From Nakamurella sp. PAMC28650 (GTDB lineage Bacteria > Actinomycetota > Actinomycetes > Mycobacteriales > Nakamurellaceae), in NCBI RefSeq assembly GCF_014303395.1, contig NZ_CP060298.1, positions 186,001 to 250,000 of the forward strand: a DNA stretch of 64,000 nucleotides. The letters are read 5' to 3'. The translations under genes were made by a program, and so were the position numbers. Shown here in pieces: positions 20,354-29,307 of the stretch; within the stretch, counting starts at the first letter, position 1; every line of letters starts with the position of its first letter. The notes below the pieces were generated by a model, which did not search any database, was not told the DNA's origin, and saw only the letters and a program-made list of their open reading frames with translations.

Positions 20354-21030
20354 TCCGCACGCTGGTCGTCGACGACGATTTCCGGGTCGCCCACATCCAC
20401 GCGGCCGGGGTGGCCAAGGTGGACGGCTTCTCCTGCATCGGACAGGCGCACACCGCCGCGACCGCCCGTCTTGCCATCGACCAGCATCATCCCGATCTGC
20501 TGATCCTGGACATCTACCTCCCGGACGAGGACGGGCTGAGCCTGCTGCGGTCGTTGGCCGGTGCGGGCACCGCCCCTGACACGATCTTCATCACCGCTGC
20601 ACGCGATGTCGATTCGGTCCGGGCTGCGATGGGGCTCGGCGCGATCTACTACCTGGTCAAGCCGTTCGGCTTCGCCCAGTTCCGCCAGCAACTCGACGCC
20701 TACCGGGGGTGGCGCGAGCAACTGATCACCGAGGCCGGTGAACAGACCGACCAGGCAACCATCGATTCCCTGTTCAGCACCCTGCGGCGCCCTGTCCCTT
20801 CCGCGGAGCAGACACGCCTTCCCCCGACCATGGCCAAGATCCTGCGCACCGTCGGCGAGTCACCGGAAGCCATCGGGGCCAGCACCACCGCCCGCGCACT
20901 CGGGATGAGCCGTCCGACCGCCCAGCGGTACCTCTCGGAATTACAGCGAAAGGGACTCCTCGAGCTGGAGTTGTCCTACGGATCCACCGGGCGACCGGTC
21001 CATCGCTACCGGCTCAGCAATCCGCGTTGA
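20350..21030 (+). CDS. CitB/DcuR-like response regulator
   Basis: 226 residues. The receiver domain has the acidic pair VDDDF, the phosphoacceptor in LLILDIYLPDEDG and the Lys in YYLVKPF. A linker leads to a C-terminal helix-turn-helix (STTARALGMSRPTAQRYLSE), as in CitB/DcuR regulators. ATG overlaps the kinase stop by 4 bp. The family usually controls uptake of organic acids; here the nearest candidate target is the divergent ABC transporter. Confidence 0.9.
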   Translation: MIRTLVVDDDFRVAHIHAAGVAKVDGFSCIGQAHTAATARLAIDQHHPDLLILDIYLPDEDGLSLLRSLAGAGTAPDTIFITAARDVDSVRAAMGLGAIYYLVKPFGFAQFRQQLDAYRGWREQLITEAGEQTDQATIDSLFSTLRRPVPSAEQTRLPPTMAKILRTVGESPEAIGASTTARALGMSRPTAQRYLSELQRKGLLELELSYGSTGRPVHRYRLSNPR

Positions 21031-21064
21031 GGGGATTTGTCCCCCGGGAGGGCATCGGCCGCCG

Positions 21065-21151
21065 TCAATGCCTGACGGTGAAGGCGCCCACGAAAACTGC
21101 CAGCGCGGCCAGTACCGCAATACCCATCCAGACGGTCAAGATCGTGTTCAT
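21065..21151 (-). CDS. Possible 28-residue single-helix membrane protein
   Basis: An ATG preceded by GAAGG encodes MNTILTVWMGIAVLAALAVF followed by VGAFTVRH. It consists of one hydrophobic helix with a short basic tail, convergent with the response regulator gene. The composition and the ribosome site suggest a real small membrane protein, but it is too short to be sure and no family is recognised. Confidence 0.45.
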   Translation of the reverse strand: MNTILTVWMGIAVLAALAVFVGAFTVRH

Positions 21152-21550
21152 GTACGGCCTTCTTCGTGCTGCCTTCTTCAACGCCTGCTGCGTCTTCGCA
21201 TGTACCTTTCATCAATCAACTCCGCCGCCCGGCGGCCTTCAAGGGTCAACTTATGCAACAGATCTCGGCCTCCGATCGTCATGCGACTTCGGTCACCATT
21301 TCCGAGAAATTCCGTTCGGTCGGCCGATATCTTCTGAGATTCTTCTGACGACGACGGAATGGACGGACGACCGGCGGACCAACAGTCTGCTGTCGGCGCC
21401 ATGCCTGGAACCCATTTCTGTGAGCAGGCGTACATCGGGTATGGACGTCGGATGTCGGTCGGTTGTCGGAGAAGTGCACGATCAACGCCACGTACGCCGT
21501 ACGGTTCAGCCTCAAAGGCTATCTACTATCTCGTGTGTAGTATCCCGTTC
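21152..21550. other. Intergenic region upstream of the glycosyltransferase
   Basis: About 400 bases without a convincing gene, lower in GC than its flanks. It holds a perfect CGTACG-C-CGTACG palindrome near 21490 and a TACTAT -10-like box near 21525 close to the glycosyltransferase start. A CTGAGA-N5-CTGACG direct repeat at 21334-21350 resembles the operators of the electron-transfer locus, but may be chance. Confidence 0.5.
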
Positions 21551-22402
21551 ATGGCGATAGAAGCAATCCCCTCGACCCGGCCGCAAGTGCTCCCGCTCCG
21601 GAACGGGCCGCTGCTCCCGGCCGAGCGCGCCGTGCGCGCCACCGAGCCTGCCGCGCTGGCATCCGAGCCTGCTGTGCGCCCGCGGTTCAGCATCGTCATC
21701 CCCGCTCTGGACGAGGAACTGTTCATCGCCGACTGCCTGAGATCGATCGCTGCACAGGACTTCCCGGGTGAGGTCGAGGTCATCGTGGTGGACAACAACT
21801 GCGTCGACCGCACAGCCGACATCGCCCGGTCCCTCGGAGCCGTGGTCGTCACGGAGTCCCGGCCGGGCGTCTGCTGGGCGCGGCAGGGCGGCACCTCGGT
21901 GGCCAACGGGGAAATCATCGTCTCGACCGACGCCGACACCACGTTCCCGGTCAGCTGGCTGTCCACCATCGACCGGTCCTTCCGCGCCGACGGAACCCTG
22001 GTCGCGGTGGCCGGCCCGTGCGAATTCGTCGCCGCACCGAAGTGGGGAGCCGCCTACCCGAAGGTGCTCTTCGGACTGGTGCACCTGGCCAAGCGCATGA
22101 CGGGCCGCGTCTTCTACGTCTCGGCCACCAACATCGCGTTCCGCCGGGAGGCCTGGACCGGATACAACACCCAACTCACCCAGGGCGGGGACGAACTGGA
22201 TCTGCTGCGGCGACTGCAGGCACAGGGACCGGTCGCCTTCGACCGCGGCAACGCGAGCCTCACGTCCTCGCGGCGACTGGAGGAGGGTTTCCTCTACAAC
22301 GTCACGGTCACCTTCCTCTACTACTACGTCCTCGGCTACTGGTTGAACCGCTTGTTCCGTCGGCCGGTGTTGGGGATGGCCCCCGCGTTCCGCCGGCGAT
22401 GA
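21551..22402 (+). CDS. Family 2 glycosyltransferase
   Basis: 283 residues. A GT-A fold is indicated by FSIVIPALDEELFIADCL, the nucleotide-binding IVVDNNCVDRTADIA and the metal-binding DADTTFP. A C-terminal hydrophobic stretch (VTVTFLYYYVLGYWL) may lie at the membrane. It would transfer a sugar from a nucleotide or lipid donor in wall or capsule synthesis; donor and acceptor are unknown. ATG at 21551 begins the conserved protein; the coding stretch upstream is not protein-like. It overlaps the deacetylase gene by 4 bp. Confidence 0.85.
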   Translation: MAIEAIPSTRPQVLPLRNGPLLPAERAVRATEPAALASEPAVRPRFSIVIPALDEELFIADCLRSIAAQDFPGEVEVIVVDNNCVDRTADIARSLGAVVVTESRPGVCWARQGGTSVANGEIIVSTDADTTFPVSWLSTIDRSFRADGTLVAVAGPCEFVAAPKWGAAYPKVLFGLVHLAKRMTGRVFYVSATNIAFRREAWTGYNTQLTQGGDELDLLRRLQAQGPVAFDRGNASLTSSRRLEEGFLYNVTVTFLYYYVLGYWLNRLFRRPVLGMAPAFRRR

Positions 22403-23133
22403 CCGGTCACCGGCGCAGGCGAACAGGTCTCCTGCTCGGCGGCGGCGCCGTGGTGGGAGCCTCCGCCTACTGGTCGATGATGTCGCCGTTCTCCCGGATC
22501 CTCGGCAGATACCCGTTCCGGGGGTCCAGGACCGAGAGAGTGGTGGCGTTGACGTTCGACGACGGGCCGAACGAGCCGTACACCTCCCGGATCGCGGACG
22601 TGCTGGCGGCAGAGCAGGTGCGGGCCACCTTCTTCCAGGTCGGCCTCTGCGTGCAGCGGCACCCCGAGGTGACCGCCCGACTGGTGGCCGACGGACACGT
22701 GATCGGCAACCACAGCTACTCGCACCGGTTCACCCGCTGTCTGCGCCCGGCGGTCCTGCGCGCCGAGATCACCGCGACCCAGGACCTCGTCGTCCATCAT
22801 GCCGGTGTGCGGCCTGCCCTCTACCGCCCGCCGTGGCTCATGAGAATCCCTGCACTGCAGAGCATTCTGGGGGATCTGTCCCTGCAGCCGGTGCTCGGCC
22901 AGTTCGGTCATGCCTTCGAGGTCTTCCAGCCGTCGCCCCGCCGCATCGCGCGCCGGGCAGCGGCCAAGGCCCGACCGGGATCGATCCTGATCTTCCACGA
23001 CGGGTTCGACGGCCGCGGCGGTGACCGGGCCAACACGGCCGCTTCGGTGAAGTTGGTCATCGATCGACTGAGGGACAGTGGGTACCGGTTCGTCACGCTC
23101 GACGAGATGCTGGGGGTCCCGGCCTACCAGTGA
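22399..23133 (+). CDS. Polysaccharide deacetylase (NodB domain)
   Basis: 244 residues. An N-terminal basic and hydrophobic segment (RRRTGLLLGGGAVVGASAYW) looks like a Tat-like or uncleaved signal. The NodB motifs are all present: TFDDGPNEP (base and metal Asp), NHSYSH (metal His), RPPW, and the late LIFHDG. It removes N-acetyl groups from a polysaccharide outside the cell. Translational coupling to the glycosyltransferase suggests the two act on one polymer. Confidence 0.88.
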   Translation: MTGHRRRRTGLLLGGGAVVGASAYWSMMSPFSRILGRYPFRGSRTERVVALTFDDGPNEPYTSRIADVLAAEQVRATFFQVGLCVQRHPEVTARLVADGHVIGNHSYSHRFTRCLRPAVLRAEITATQDLVVHHAGVRPALYRPPWLMRIPALQSILGDLSLQPVLGQFGHAFEVFQPSPRRIARRAAAKARPGSILIFHDGFDGRGGDRANTAASVKLVIDRLRDSGYRFVTLDEMLGVPAYQ

Positions 23134-23169
23134 CCACGGTCCGAGCAGCGGGAGCAGCGCGCCGACCAT

Positions 23170-23217
23170 CGTTGCAGTAGTTCAGTGCCTGTAGTCGGGC
23201 ACCGAACTACTGCAACG
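23170..23217. repeat. Long extragenic palindrome (two-tier hairpin)
   Basis: Outer 14-base arms (CGTTGCAGTAGTTC and its complement) enclose an inner GTGCC/GGCAC stem. The build resembles the elements at 1919 and 40950 but the sequence differs. It may terminate the deacetylase transcript. Confidence 0.75.
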
Positions 23218-23250
23218 ACGGCCGAATCCTCAGACCCGGCCCAGCAACCT

Positions 23251-23310
23251 GCGGTCGCCGATGCGGTCGCCGATGCGGTCGCCGATCCCGTTCGCCGATC
23301 CGGTCGCCGC
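23251..23310. repeat. 12-bp tandem repeats GCGGTCGCCGAT
   Basis: Three exact copies of GCGGTCGCCGAT are followed by two degenerate ones, in non-coding DNA upstream of the TPM gene. Confidence 0.75.
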
Positions 23311-23460
23311 TCGGGTGGCTGCTCGGGTCGCGGCGCGGGCAGGACGAGCAGACGCGGGCGGCGTGCGTCCGCAGGCTGGCAACTGGCGCCGGAGTCGTCC
23401 CGGTCGATCGCAGGTGGTCGGGGGGCCGTGCGGGCACCGGGCGCCGATAGGCTGCGGGGC

Positions 23461-25518
23461 ATGTCGTTGCCACTGGATAGACCGAGAAGTTCGGGGTCGA
23501 GGATTCGCTCGGCCGTCATCGTGCTGCTGGCTCTGTGTGCCCTGGCACTGGGGCCGGGGGTGGCAGCGGCCGACGCCCCGTTCAACATCCCGAACCAGAT
23601 CACCGACCGTAGCTCCGCTCTGGGCGGGAACACGACCAGCGTCAAGAACGCGATCGACACGTTGTACAGCCAGGACAAGGTCCAGCTCTGGGTGGTCTAC
23701 GTCAGCAGCTTCGACGGGCAGGCGGGCAACGTCTGGGCGAATGCATCCGGTGCGCTGTCGGGCTTCGACAGCCACACCATGCTGCTGGCCGTCGCCACCG
23801 TGGACAAGTCGTACGGGTACTACGTGCCCAGCGGCTTCCCACTCAGCAAGAGCCAGGTCGACACGATCGCAGCGAACGACATCGTGCCGCAACTCAAGGC
23901 GGCCAACTGGTCCGGCGCCGCGGTGGCGGCCGCCGACGGCCTGCGGTCCACGATCGGTGGATCCTCGGGGTCCGGCAGCAAGTCCTGGATCCTGTGGGTG
24001 ATCCTGATCGTGATCCTGGCCGGCGGACTCATCTGGTACCTGCGGGCCAGGAAGTCCAGGGCCGCCGACCCGAACCGCCAAGGATCAGGGCACGGTTCCG
24101 GGAGCGGCGGTGACGCGCCGGCCGGCCCCGTCCCGGTGCCGCTGGAACCACTGCAGTCGGTGTCCGACCGGAGCGTGCAGCTGCTGATCGCCAGCGACAA
24201 CGCCGTGCACGGCAGCGAGCAGCAGCTGATCATCGCGGAGAGCACCTTCGGCGCCGCGGCGATGGCCGAGTTCCGAGCGGCTTTCGAGAGTGCACGTACC
24301 TCGTTGGCAGCAGCCTTCCAGCTGCGGCAGCAGATCGACGACGACATCCCAGAGGACGAGAGCACCCGGCGCGCCTGGATGGAAGAGATCATCCAGCGCT
24401 GCACCGATGCCGACAATGCACTGGACGCGCAGAGCGACCGTTTCGACGCCATGCTGGACCTGAAGAACCGTCTGCCGGCCGCCGTCGCCGACATCGAGGC
24501 GGCACTCCAGGTCCAGGAGGCCAGGGTCGCCGAGGCCACCGGCACGCTGGCGCAGCTGGGCTCCGCCTACGCTCCGAGCGCGTTGAGCGCCGTCATCACG
24601 AACGCGTCGGAAGCCTCGAATCGTCTGGACTTCGCGAAGTCGTCGATCGCGACCGCCCGAGGCGAGGAGTCCGACGCCGATACCACCCCAGCGGTGGTCG
24701 CCGCCCGGAACGCTCAGGAGTCCGTCGCCCAGGCCACCACGCTGCTCGATGCCATCGACAGGCTGAGCTCCGACCTGGCCGATGCGAAGACCCGGCTACC
24801 GGGGCGATTGGCCCCGGTGCAGGCCGAACTGGCGGCGGCCAGGGCTGCCTTCGGGCAGGGCAGCACCGGCAGCGCCGGCCCGACGATCTCGGCGAGGCTG
24901 ACCCAGGTCGAGACCTCGTTGGCCGCGGTGGCCGGACCGAATGGCACCAAGGACCCGATCCTGGCCACCCAGCGGGTGCGGGAGGCCGACGCGACGCTCG
25001 ACGAGATCCTGGCCGCGACCAGATCAGCCCAGGACGTGCAGCAGCGGGCGCTCGCAGCTCTGCAGCAGTCCCTGGACTCGGCGCAGGCCAGGATCACCGG
25101 CGCCAACGACTTCATCAACACCCGACGCGGCGCCGTCGGCAGCGAGGCCCGCACCCGACTGGCCGAGGCCCAGCGGCACCTGGAGAACGCCGTGAACCTG
25201 AGCAACTCCGACCCGGCGGGTGCGCTGGCGGAGTCCCGGCAGGCCGAGTCGCTGGCCGACGAGGCGTCGCGGCTGGCCCAGAACGACATCGGCCGCTGGC
25301 AGGGGCCCGGTGGCGGCGGTTACGCCGGTGGCGGGTTCGGTCGCGGGGGCGGCGGCAACTTCACCGGGGCGATCCTGGGCGGCCTCCTCGGTGGGATGCT
25401 CAGCGGCGGCGGTGGTTTCGGCGGCTTCGGAGGCGGGGGCGGTGGCGGCTTCGGAGGCGGCGGCAGCTTCGGAGGCGGCGGCGGCGGCGGCGGATTCAGC
25501 GGGGGCGGCCGCTTCTGA
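23461..25518 (+). CDS. TPM-domain membrane protein with Gly-rich tail
   Basis: 685 residues. Signal peptide to about residue 38 (VIVLLALCALALGPGVAAAD), then an extracytoplasmic TPM domain (residues ~45-170, ITDRSSALGG and VYVSSFDGQ-type strands), one membrane helix (SWILWVILIVILAGGLIWYL, ~178-197), a long helical, probably coiled-coil cytoplasmic region, and a C-terminal tail of about 70 residues that is almost all Gly, Phe and Ser. TPM proteins include an archaetypal phosphatase and photosystem repair factors; in actinobacteria their role is unclear. The gene stands alone. Confidence 0.8.
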   Translation: MSLPLDRPRSSGSRIRSAVIVLLALCALALGPGVAAADAPFNIPNQITDRSSALGGNTTSVKNAIDTLYSQDKVQLWVVYVSSFDGQAGNVWANASGALSGFDSHTMLLAVATVDKSYGYYVPSGFPLSKSQVDTIAANDIVPQLKAANWSGAAVAAADGLRSTIGGSSGSGSKSWILWVILIVILAGGLIWYLRARKSRAADPNRQGSGHGSGSGGDAPAGPVPVPLEPLQSVSDRSVQLLIASDNAVHGSEQQLIIAESTFGAAAMAEFRAAFESARTSLAAAFQLRQQIDDDIPEDESTRRAWMEEIIQRCTDADNALDAQSDRFDAMLDLKNRLPAAVADIEAALQVQEARVAEATGTLAQLGSAYAPSALSAVITNASEASNRLDFAKSSIATARGEESDADTTPAVVAARNAQESVAQATTLLDAIDRLSSDLADAKTRLPGRLAPVQAELAAARAAFGQGSTGSAGPTISARLTQVETSLAAVAGPNGTKDPILATQRVREADATLDEILAATRSAQDVQQRALAALQQSLDSAQARITGANDFINTRRGAVGSEARTRLAEAQRHLENAVNLSNSDPAGALAESRQAESLADEASRLAQNDIGRWQGPGGGGYAGGGFGRGGGGNFTGAILGGLLGGMLSGGGGFGGFGGGGGGGFGGGGSFGGGGGGGGFSGGGRF

Positions 25519-25530
25519 GCGCGGAGCCCG

Positions 25531-26391
25531 TTACCGACGCGTCCCGATCCGACCGACCTCGGGACGGGGCAGATCCGACACCTGGAACGAGTCGAATCCG
25601 TCGGTGGCGAAGACCTCGTCGTCCTCGGTGACCGCCATCAGGTCGTACCCATCCGCGCAGCAGAGGCCGATCAGGGCCTGCGAGGGATCCAGAAGGGCCG
25701 GTCGACCCGCCGCCACCAGCGCCGTCGCCCAGATGTCCGCCCAGGTCAGCGACGGTCCGACGACGGTGACCTGACGGACGCCACCGGCCGCGGACGCCGT
25801 GTGCGGATCGATGATGTGCGCGCCGCGGTGCGCCGCACCGGAGGTCGCCACAGCGAAGTCCCGCAGACCCAGGACGGTGAGCAGACCGGAGGGCTGGAAG
25901 GGGTGTTCGATCCCGATGCGCCACGGCGCCCCGGCCGATCGGCAGACGATGTCGCCACCGGCGTTGAGGTAGCTGTCACAGCCGATGTCCGCGAGTTCGT
26001 CGCCGGCCCGCTGTGCGGCCCAGCCCTTGACCACCCCGCTGGGATCGAGTGCGCCGCTGTACCTGATGTCGAACCAGCCGTCGGTACGAACCCTGGCGCA
26101 CTCGGCGATCTCCAGCACGGCGGCGAACTCGGCGGCCGCTCCGGGTGCCACCAGGCGTCCGGCCCGCACCGCCTGCAGTTCGCTGTCGGCCAGGTACGGA
26201 CTGAAGATCCGGTCGCAGCGGCGCATGACGTCGAAGGCCCGATCGACCGCGGCCGCCGCCTCCGCCGCGACGACGGCGGGCCCACCGGGCCGCTCCCGCA
26301 GGTGGATGCTCACCGGCAGTCCCATGATCATCTCGGTGCGGGCCACGACGGGCGGGGCGGTCACCCGATCGACCCCCTCGCCGGGGCTCAC
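25531..26391 (-). CDS. apbE: FAD:protein FMN transferase ApbE (intact copy)
   Basis: 286 residues. It transfers FMN from FAD to a Thr/Ser of an exported flavoprotein. Family features: MGLPVSIHL start, FSPYLADSEL, the GVVKGWAAQRAGD helix, YLNAGGDI, the ATSGAAHRGAHIIDPHT loop and the metal-binding ADIWATALVAAG. GTG overlaps the stop of the FMN-binding protein gene by 4 bp, so the enzyme is made together with its likely substrate. No lipobox is visible, unlike many Gram-negative ApbE. Confidence 0.92.
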   Translation of the reverse strand: MSPGEGVDRVTAPPVVARTEMIMGLPVSIHLRERPGGPAVVAAEAAAAVDRAFDVMRRCDRIFSPYLADSELQAVRAGRLVAPGAAAEFAAVLEIAECARVRTDGWFDIRYSGALDPSGVVKGWAAQRAGDELADIGCDSYLNAGGDIVCRSAGAPWRIGIEHPFQPSGLLTVLGLRDFAVATSGAAHRGAHIIDPHTASAAGGVRQVTVVGPSLTWADIWATALVAAGRPALLDPSQALIGLCCADGYDLMAVTEDDEVFATDGFDSFQVSDLPRPEVGRIGTRR

Positions 26392-27008
26392 TTGAAATGG
26401 ACCTGGTCGAGGGCCGACTGCAGCGAACCGACGAACCCCTGGCTGGTGTAGGTCGCGCCGCTCACCCCAGCAACGTTGGCGCTCTGCGCGGAGAGCACCT
26501 GGGATCGCAGTTGCGGCAACGCATACTGGTTGATCTCCTGGTCACGGCCGCTCCCCTGCGGGTACACGATGGCGTTCACGTCGGTGATCCGGCCGGCCTT
26601 GATCACGACCTCGACCTGCACCGGACCGTAGGGGGTATCCGTCGAGGCGCCGTCGACGGTGACCGATCGGGCGGCGCTCGGGGTCGCCGGCGTCGACTTC
26701 CTGGACGATGACGCGGTCGATCCTGCCGCCCGGCCCGACGGGGCCGACGTCTTCGTGGACCCTCCGGCAGGCGCGCCCGGGACCGTGGTCGGCGTTGCGG
26801 CACTTGCGTTCCCGCTCGTGACCGGGTCCGGTCCGGCGGCGGAGGAGACCACCGACCCGGGTGCGGTCACCACGTGCGCCTGGCCGATCGCCACCGTCGT
26901 CGCGGTGATCGGCTGGTCCCGGCTGGTGCGGTAGCTGAAGAGCAGGACCAGCACCGCCAGGGTACTGACGATGGTGAAGGTGATGCGCCGCATGGGGTTC
27001 GCCTGCAT
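26388..27008 (-). CDS. Exported FMN-binding domain protein
   Basis: 206 residues. One N-terminal helix (ITFTIVSTLAVLVLLFSY), a Ser/Thr/Pro-rich linker of about 85 residues, then an FMN-binding domain (PF04205-like) from ~115 to the end. The flavinylation motif SGATYTS is at residues 183-189 with Thr186 as the predicted FMN acceptor. It probably accepts electrons outside the membrane from the adjacent ferric-reductase-like protein. ATG at 27008 is chosen; ATG at 26993 (MRRITF) is equally possible. Confidence 0.88.
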   Translation of the reverse strand: MQANPMRRITFTIVSTLAVLVLLFSYRTSRDQPITATTVAIGQAHVVTAPGSVVSSAAGPDPVTSGNASAATPTTVPGAPAGGSTKTSAPSGRAAGSTASSSRKSTPATPSAARSVTVDGASTDTPYGPVQVEVVIKAGRITDVNAIVYPQGSGRDQEINQYALPQLRSQVLSAQSANVAGVSGATYTSQGFVGSLQSALDQVHFK

Positions 27009-27048
27009 TTCTGGGGTCGAGATGAAACGGTCACCGATGACCTGCCGG

Positions 27049-28503
27049 TCAGCCGGCAAAGTCCTCGGTGTGGATGACGGAGCCCGGGACGTGCAGTTCC
27101 CGCAGGGTCCGGCGGACCTCCCGGACCCAGGGTTTCGGGCCGCAGAGGTAGACCTCGCGCTCGGCCGCGTCCGGCACCAGACGTCGCAGCGCATCAGCTC
27201 CATGGACGGTGTGCGGGCCGGGGAACCACCCGCTGGACGGCCCCCGACGACCGACCAGCGGGATGACCCTGATCCCCGAACGCTTGGCCAGTTCGAGGAA
27301 CTCACCGGCGAACAGAGCCATCGAGACGTCCCGGGAACGCTGGATCACCACCACCGACGGCCGTACCGCCCGGCGGGGAACCCGCTCGTTGCCGATCATC
27401 TCGGCCAGCGCACGGATCGGGGTTATTCCGACGCCGGCGCCGATCAGGAGCACGTCACGCCGACTGCGCCGATCGGCGGTCATGGTCCCGTAGGGCCCCT
27501 CGAACAACACCCTGGTACCGGGTTTCGTCCTGGCCAGCCGGTCCGAACCGTCACCCACCCGTTGCACGGTGATCCGCACCGAACGGGAGGTCGGTACCGC
27601 CGACACCGAGAACGGTTGCGCCCTCGTCCATCCGGTGCCGCTCAGGAACCGCCACTGGCAGAACTGACCGGCCTGCAGACCCATCCGATCGAGGTGGCGA
27701 CCACCCATGACGACCGAGAACACCCCGGGCCCTTCGCGTCTCACCGACGTCACGGTCAGACGATGCCGGTAGCTGGAGATCAGCGGTCGCAGCAGGCGAA
27801 AGATCACCACCGCACCCATGGTCGCGCCCCATAGCGACCACCAGTACACGGTCGCCGCCTTCGATGAGAGGAAGTCCTTGCCCGTCCACAACTGGTGTGG
27901 CAGCGCCAGTCCGACCCCGAGGTAGGAGTAGAGGTGGATGAGATGCCATGACTCGTAACGCAAGGTCGGTCGAGCGCGCCGGATCGAGGTGACCACCACC
28001 GCGACCAGTGCGAGCGTGCCGGCCGCGGCCAGCAGCATGCCCGCATAGTGCAGGACCAGGTCCCAGGCCTGGGCCAGCAGGTTCACCCGACCGTCCTGCG
28101 CGTACCCGATGGTGATCAGGACGATGTGGACCCACATCAGCCAGAACGAGGTGAACCCCAGCCAACGATGCCGGCGGGCCAGATCCCCCTGACCCCAGAC
28201 CTGCTCGACCCACGGGATGCGGGCCATCAGCAGCACCTGGAGCAGCAGGAAATCGGCCGAGACCAGCCCGGTGAGCCGGCCGAGGGCCGTCGCCGGTCCA
28301 CCGGCGCCGTGGAGCAGGACGGTGACGTTGCCGCCGGCGAACCACAGGACCACCACGACGACGACGCTGGCGATGGTCACCGTGCCGATCGCGTCGCCGA
28401 TCCACGCCAGCCTGCGGTGGCGGGACGACGGGCGCCATTCGAGCGCGGGCGCAGCGGGCAGGGCCGCCGGAACGCGTCCGCGGTTCGACAGGTTCGACAC
28501 CAT
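27049..28503 (-). CDS. Ferric-reductase-like transmembrane ferredoxin reductase
   Basis: 484 residues. About six helices in the first 230 residues carry likely haem His residues (MWVHIVLITIG, LVLHYAGML, WHLIHLYSY, LALPHQLW). A cytoplasmic FNR-like half follows: FAD motif RAQPFSVSAVP, nucleotide motif LLIGAGVGITPIRAL and the C-terminal LCGPKPWVREV. It would pass electrons from cytoplasmic NAD(P)H through FAD and haem to an outside acceptor, most likely the flavinylated protein encoded next. It heads the oxidoreductase-FMN protein-apbE operon, with a CTGAGA direct repeat 22 bases upstream. Confidence 0.9.
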   Translation of the reverse strand: MVSNLSNRGRVPAALPAAPALEWRPSSRHRRLAWIGDAIGTVTIASVVVVVVLWFAGGNVTVLLHGAGGPATALGRLTGLVSADFLLLQVLLMARIPWVEQVWGQGDLARRHRWLGFTSFWLMWVHIVLITIGYAQDGRVNLLAQAWDLVLHYAGMLLAAAGTLALVAVVVTSIRRARPTLRYESWHLIHLYSYLGVGLALPHQLWTGKDFLSSKAATVYWWSLWGATMGAVVIFRLLRPLISSYRHRLTVTSVRREGPGVFSVVMGGRHLDRMGLQAGQFCQWRFLSGTGWTRAQPFSVSAVPTSRSVRITVQRVGDGSDRLARTKPGTRVLFEGPYGTMTADRRSRRDVLLIGAGVGITPIRALAEMIGNERVPRRAVRPSVVVIQRSRDVSMALFAGEFLELAKRSGIRVIPLVGRRGPSSGWFPGPHTVHGADALRRLVPDAAEREVYLCGPKPWVREVRRTLRELHVPGSVIHTEDFAG

Positions 28504-28525
28504 GTCGGCTATGTTCCGCCCGGTG

Positions 28526-28542
28526 TCTCAGAGCAGTCTCAG
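28526..28542 (-). promoter_or_regulatory. Direct-repeat operator in the divergent promoter
   Basis: On the minus strand CTGAGA-CTGCT-CTGAGA, perfect in both halves, lies between the oxidoreductase operon and the response regulator gene. It is the likely binding site of that regulator and could serve both directions. Confidence 0.65.
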
Positions 28543-28587
28543 AGCCCCCCGTGACACGATCGATTCCATGAGCAACAGATTGTTTTC

Positions 28588-29307
28588 ATGAGCGGCGACA
28601 GCGACGCCACCGCCGCGCAGGCCCAGGTGAGCGCCGACGAGGCGCCGGACCCGCGACCACGACTGCTGCTGGTCGAGGACGACCGGGCCCTGGCGCCCCT
28701 GCTGATCGAGGTCCTGCAGGACGACTACCTGGTCGATCACGCCCCCGACGGCCAGGTCGGCCTGCATCGCGCCCTGACCAGGGAGTACGAGGTGATGGTG
28801 ATCGACAGGGGACTGCCGGCGATCGACGGGCTGGAACTGGTGAGCAAGCTGAGGGCACGCGGGATCATCAACCCGATCCTGTTGCTGACGGCGCGCGGCA
28901 CCCTGGCCGACAAGATCGCCGGCCTGGATGCCGGGGCGGAGGACTACGTCGTCAAGCCGTTCGAGATCGACGAACTGCTGGCCAGACTCCGCGCGCTCCT
29001 GCGTCGGCATTCCGAGGCCACCCCGACCATCGGCATCGGGCGTCGGCGCTTCGAGGTGAGGTCCCGCCGGGTGGTGGGCGGCGGAGAGGCCCCGGTCGAC
29101 CTCTCGGGCAAGGAATCCATCCTGTTGGAGACGCTGGCCCGACGTCCCGGCCGGGTCTTCACCCGACCGGAGCTGCTCTCGGCGGTCTTCGACTCCAACG
29201 ACACCGAGGGCACCGTCGACACCTACGTCTACTACCTGCGGAGAAAGCTCGGCCGGGAAGTGGTCAGCACCGTGCACGGTCTGGGTTACCGCATCGGTAG
29301 CCTGTGA
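28588..29307 (+). CDS. OmpR-family response regulator
   Basis: 239 residues. About 25 extra residues precede the receiver domain (LLLVEDDRALAPLL, phosphoacceptor Asp in VMVIDRGLPAIDG, VKPFEIDELLARL). The C-terminal winged helix shows RRVVGGGEAPVDLSGKE and GTVDTYVYYLRRKLGREVV. It is divergent from the ferric-reductase operon and coupled to its kinase by a GTGA overlap. The direct repeats with 11-bp spacing found in this window are what such a regulator should bind. Confidence 0.92.
   Translation: MSGDSDATAAQAQVSADEAPDPRPRLLLVEDDRALAPLLIEVLQDDYLVDHAPDGQVGLHRALTREYEVMVIDRGLPAIDGLELVSKLRARGIINPILLLTARGTLADKIAGLDAGAEDYVVKPFEIDELLARLRALLRRHSEATPTIGIGRRRFEVRSRRVVGGGEAPVDLSGKESILLETLARRPGRVFTRPELLSAVFDSNDTEGTVDTYVYYLRRKLGREVVSTVHGLGYRIGSL

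Larger units (their letters stand above)
23134..23460. other. Intergenic region with palindrome and tandem repeats
   Basis: A 327-base gap between deacetylase and TPM genes. It contains the long hairpin at 23170-23217 and 12-bp repeats at 23251-23310. The rest is GC-rich with no convincing gene or promoter. Confidence 0.6.

Noticed and set aside
21334-21350. CTGAGA-N5-CTGACG as a further site of the 28.6 kb regulator
   Set aside because: It is imperfect and about 200 bases from a glycosyltransferase gene with no redox link; chance is as likely.
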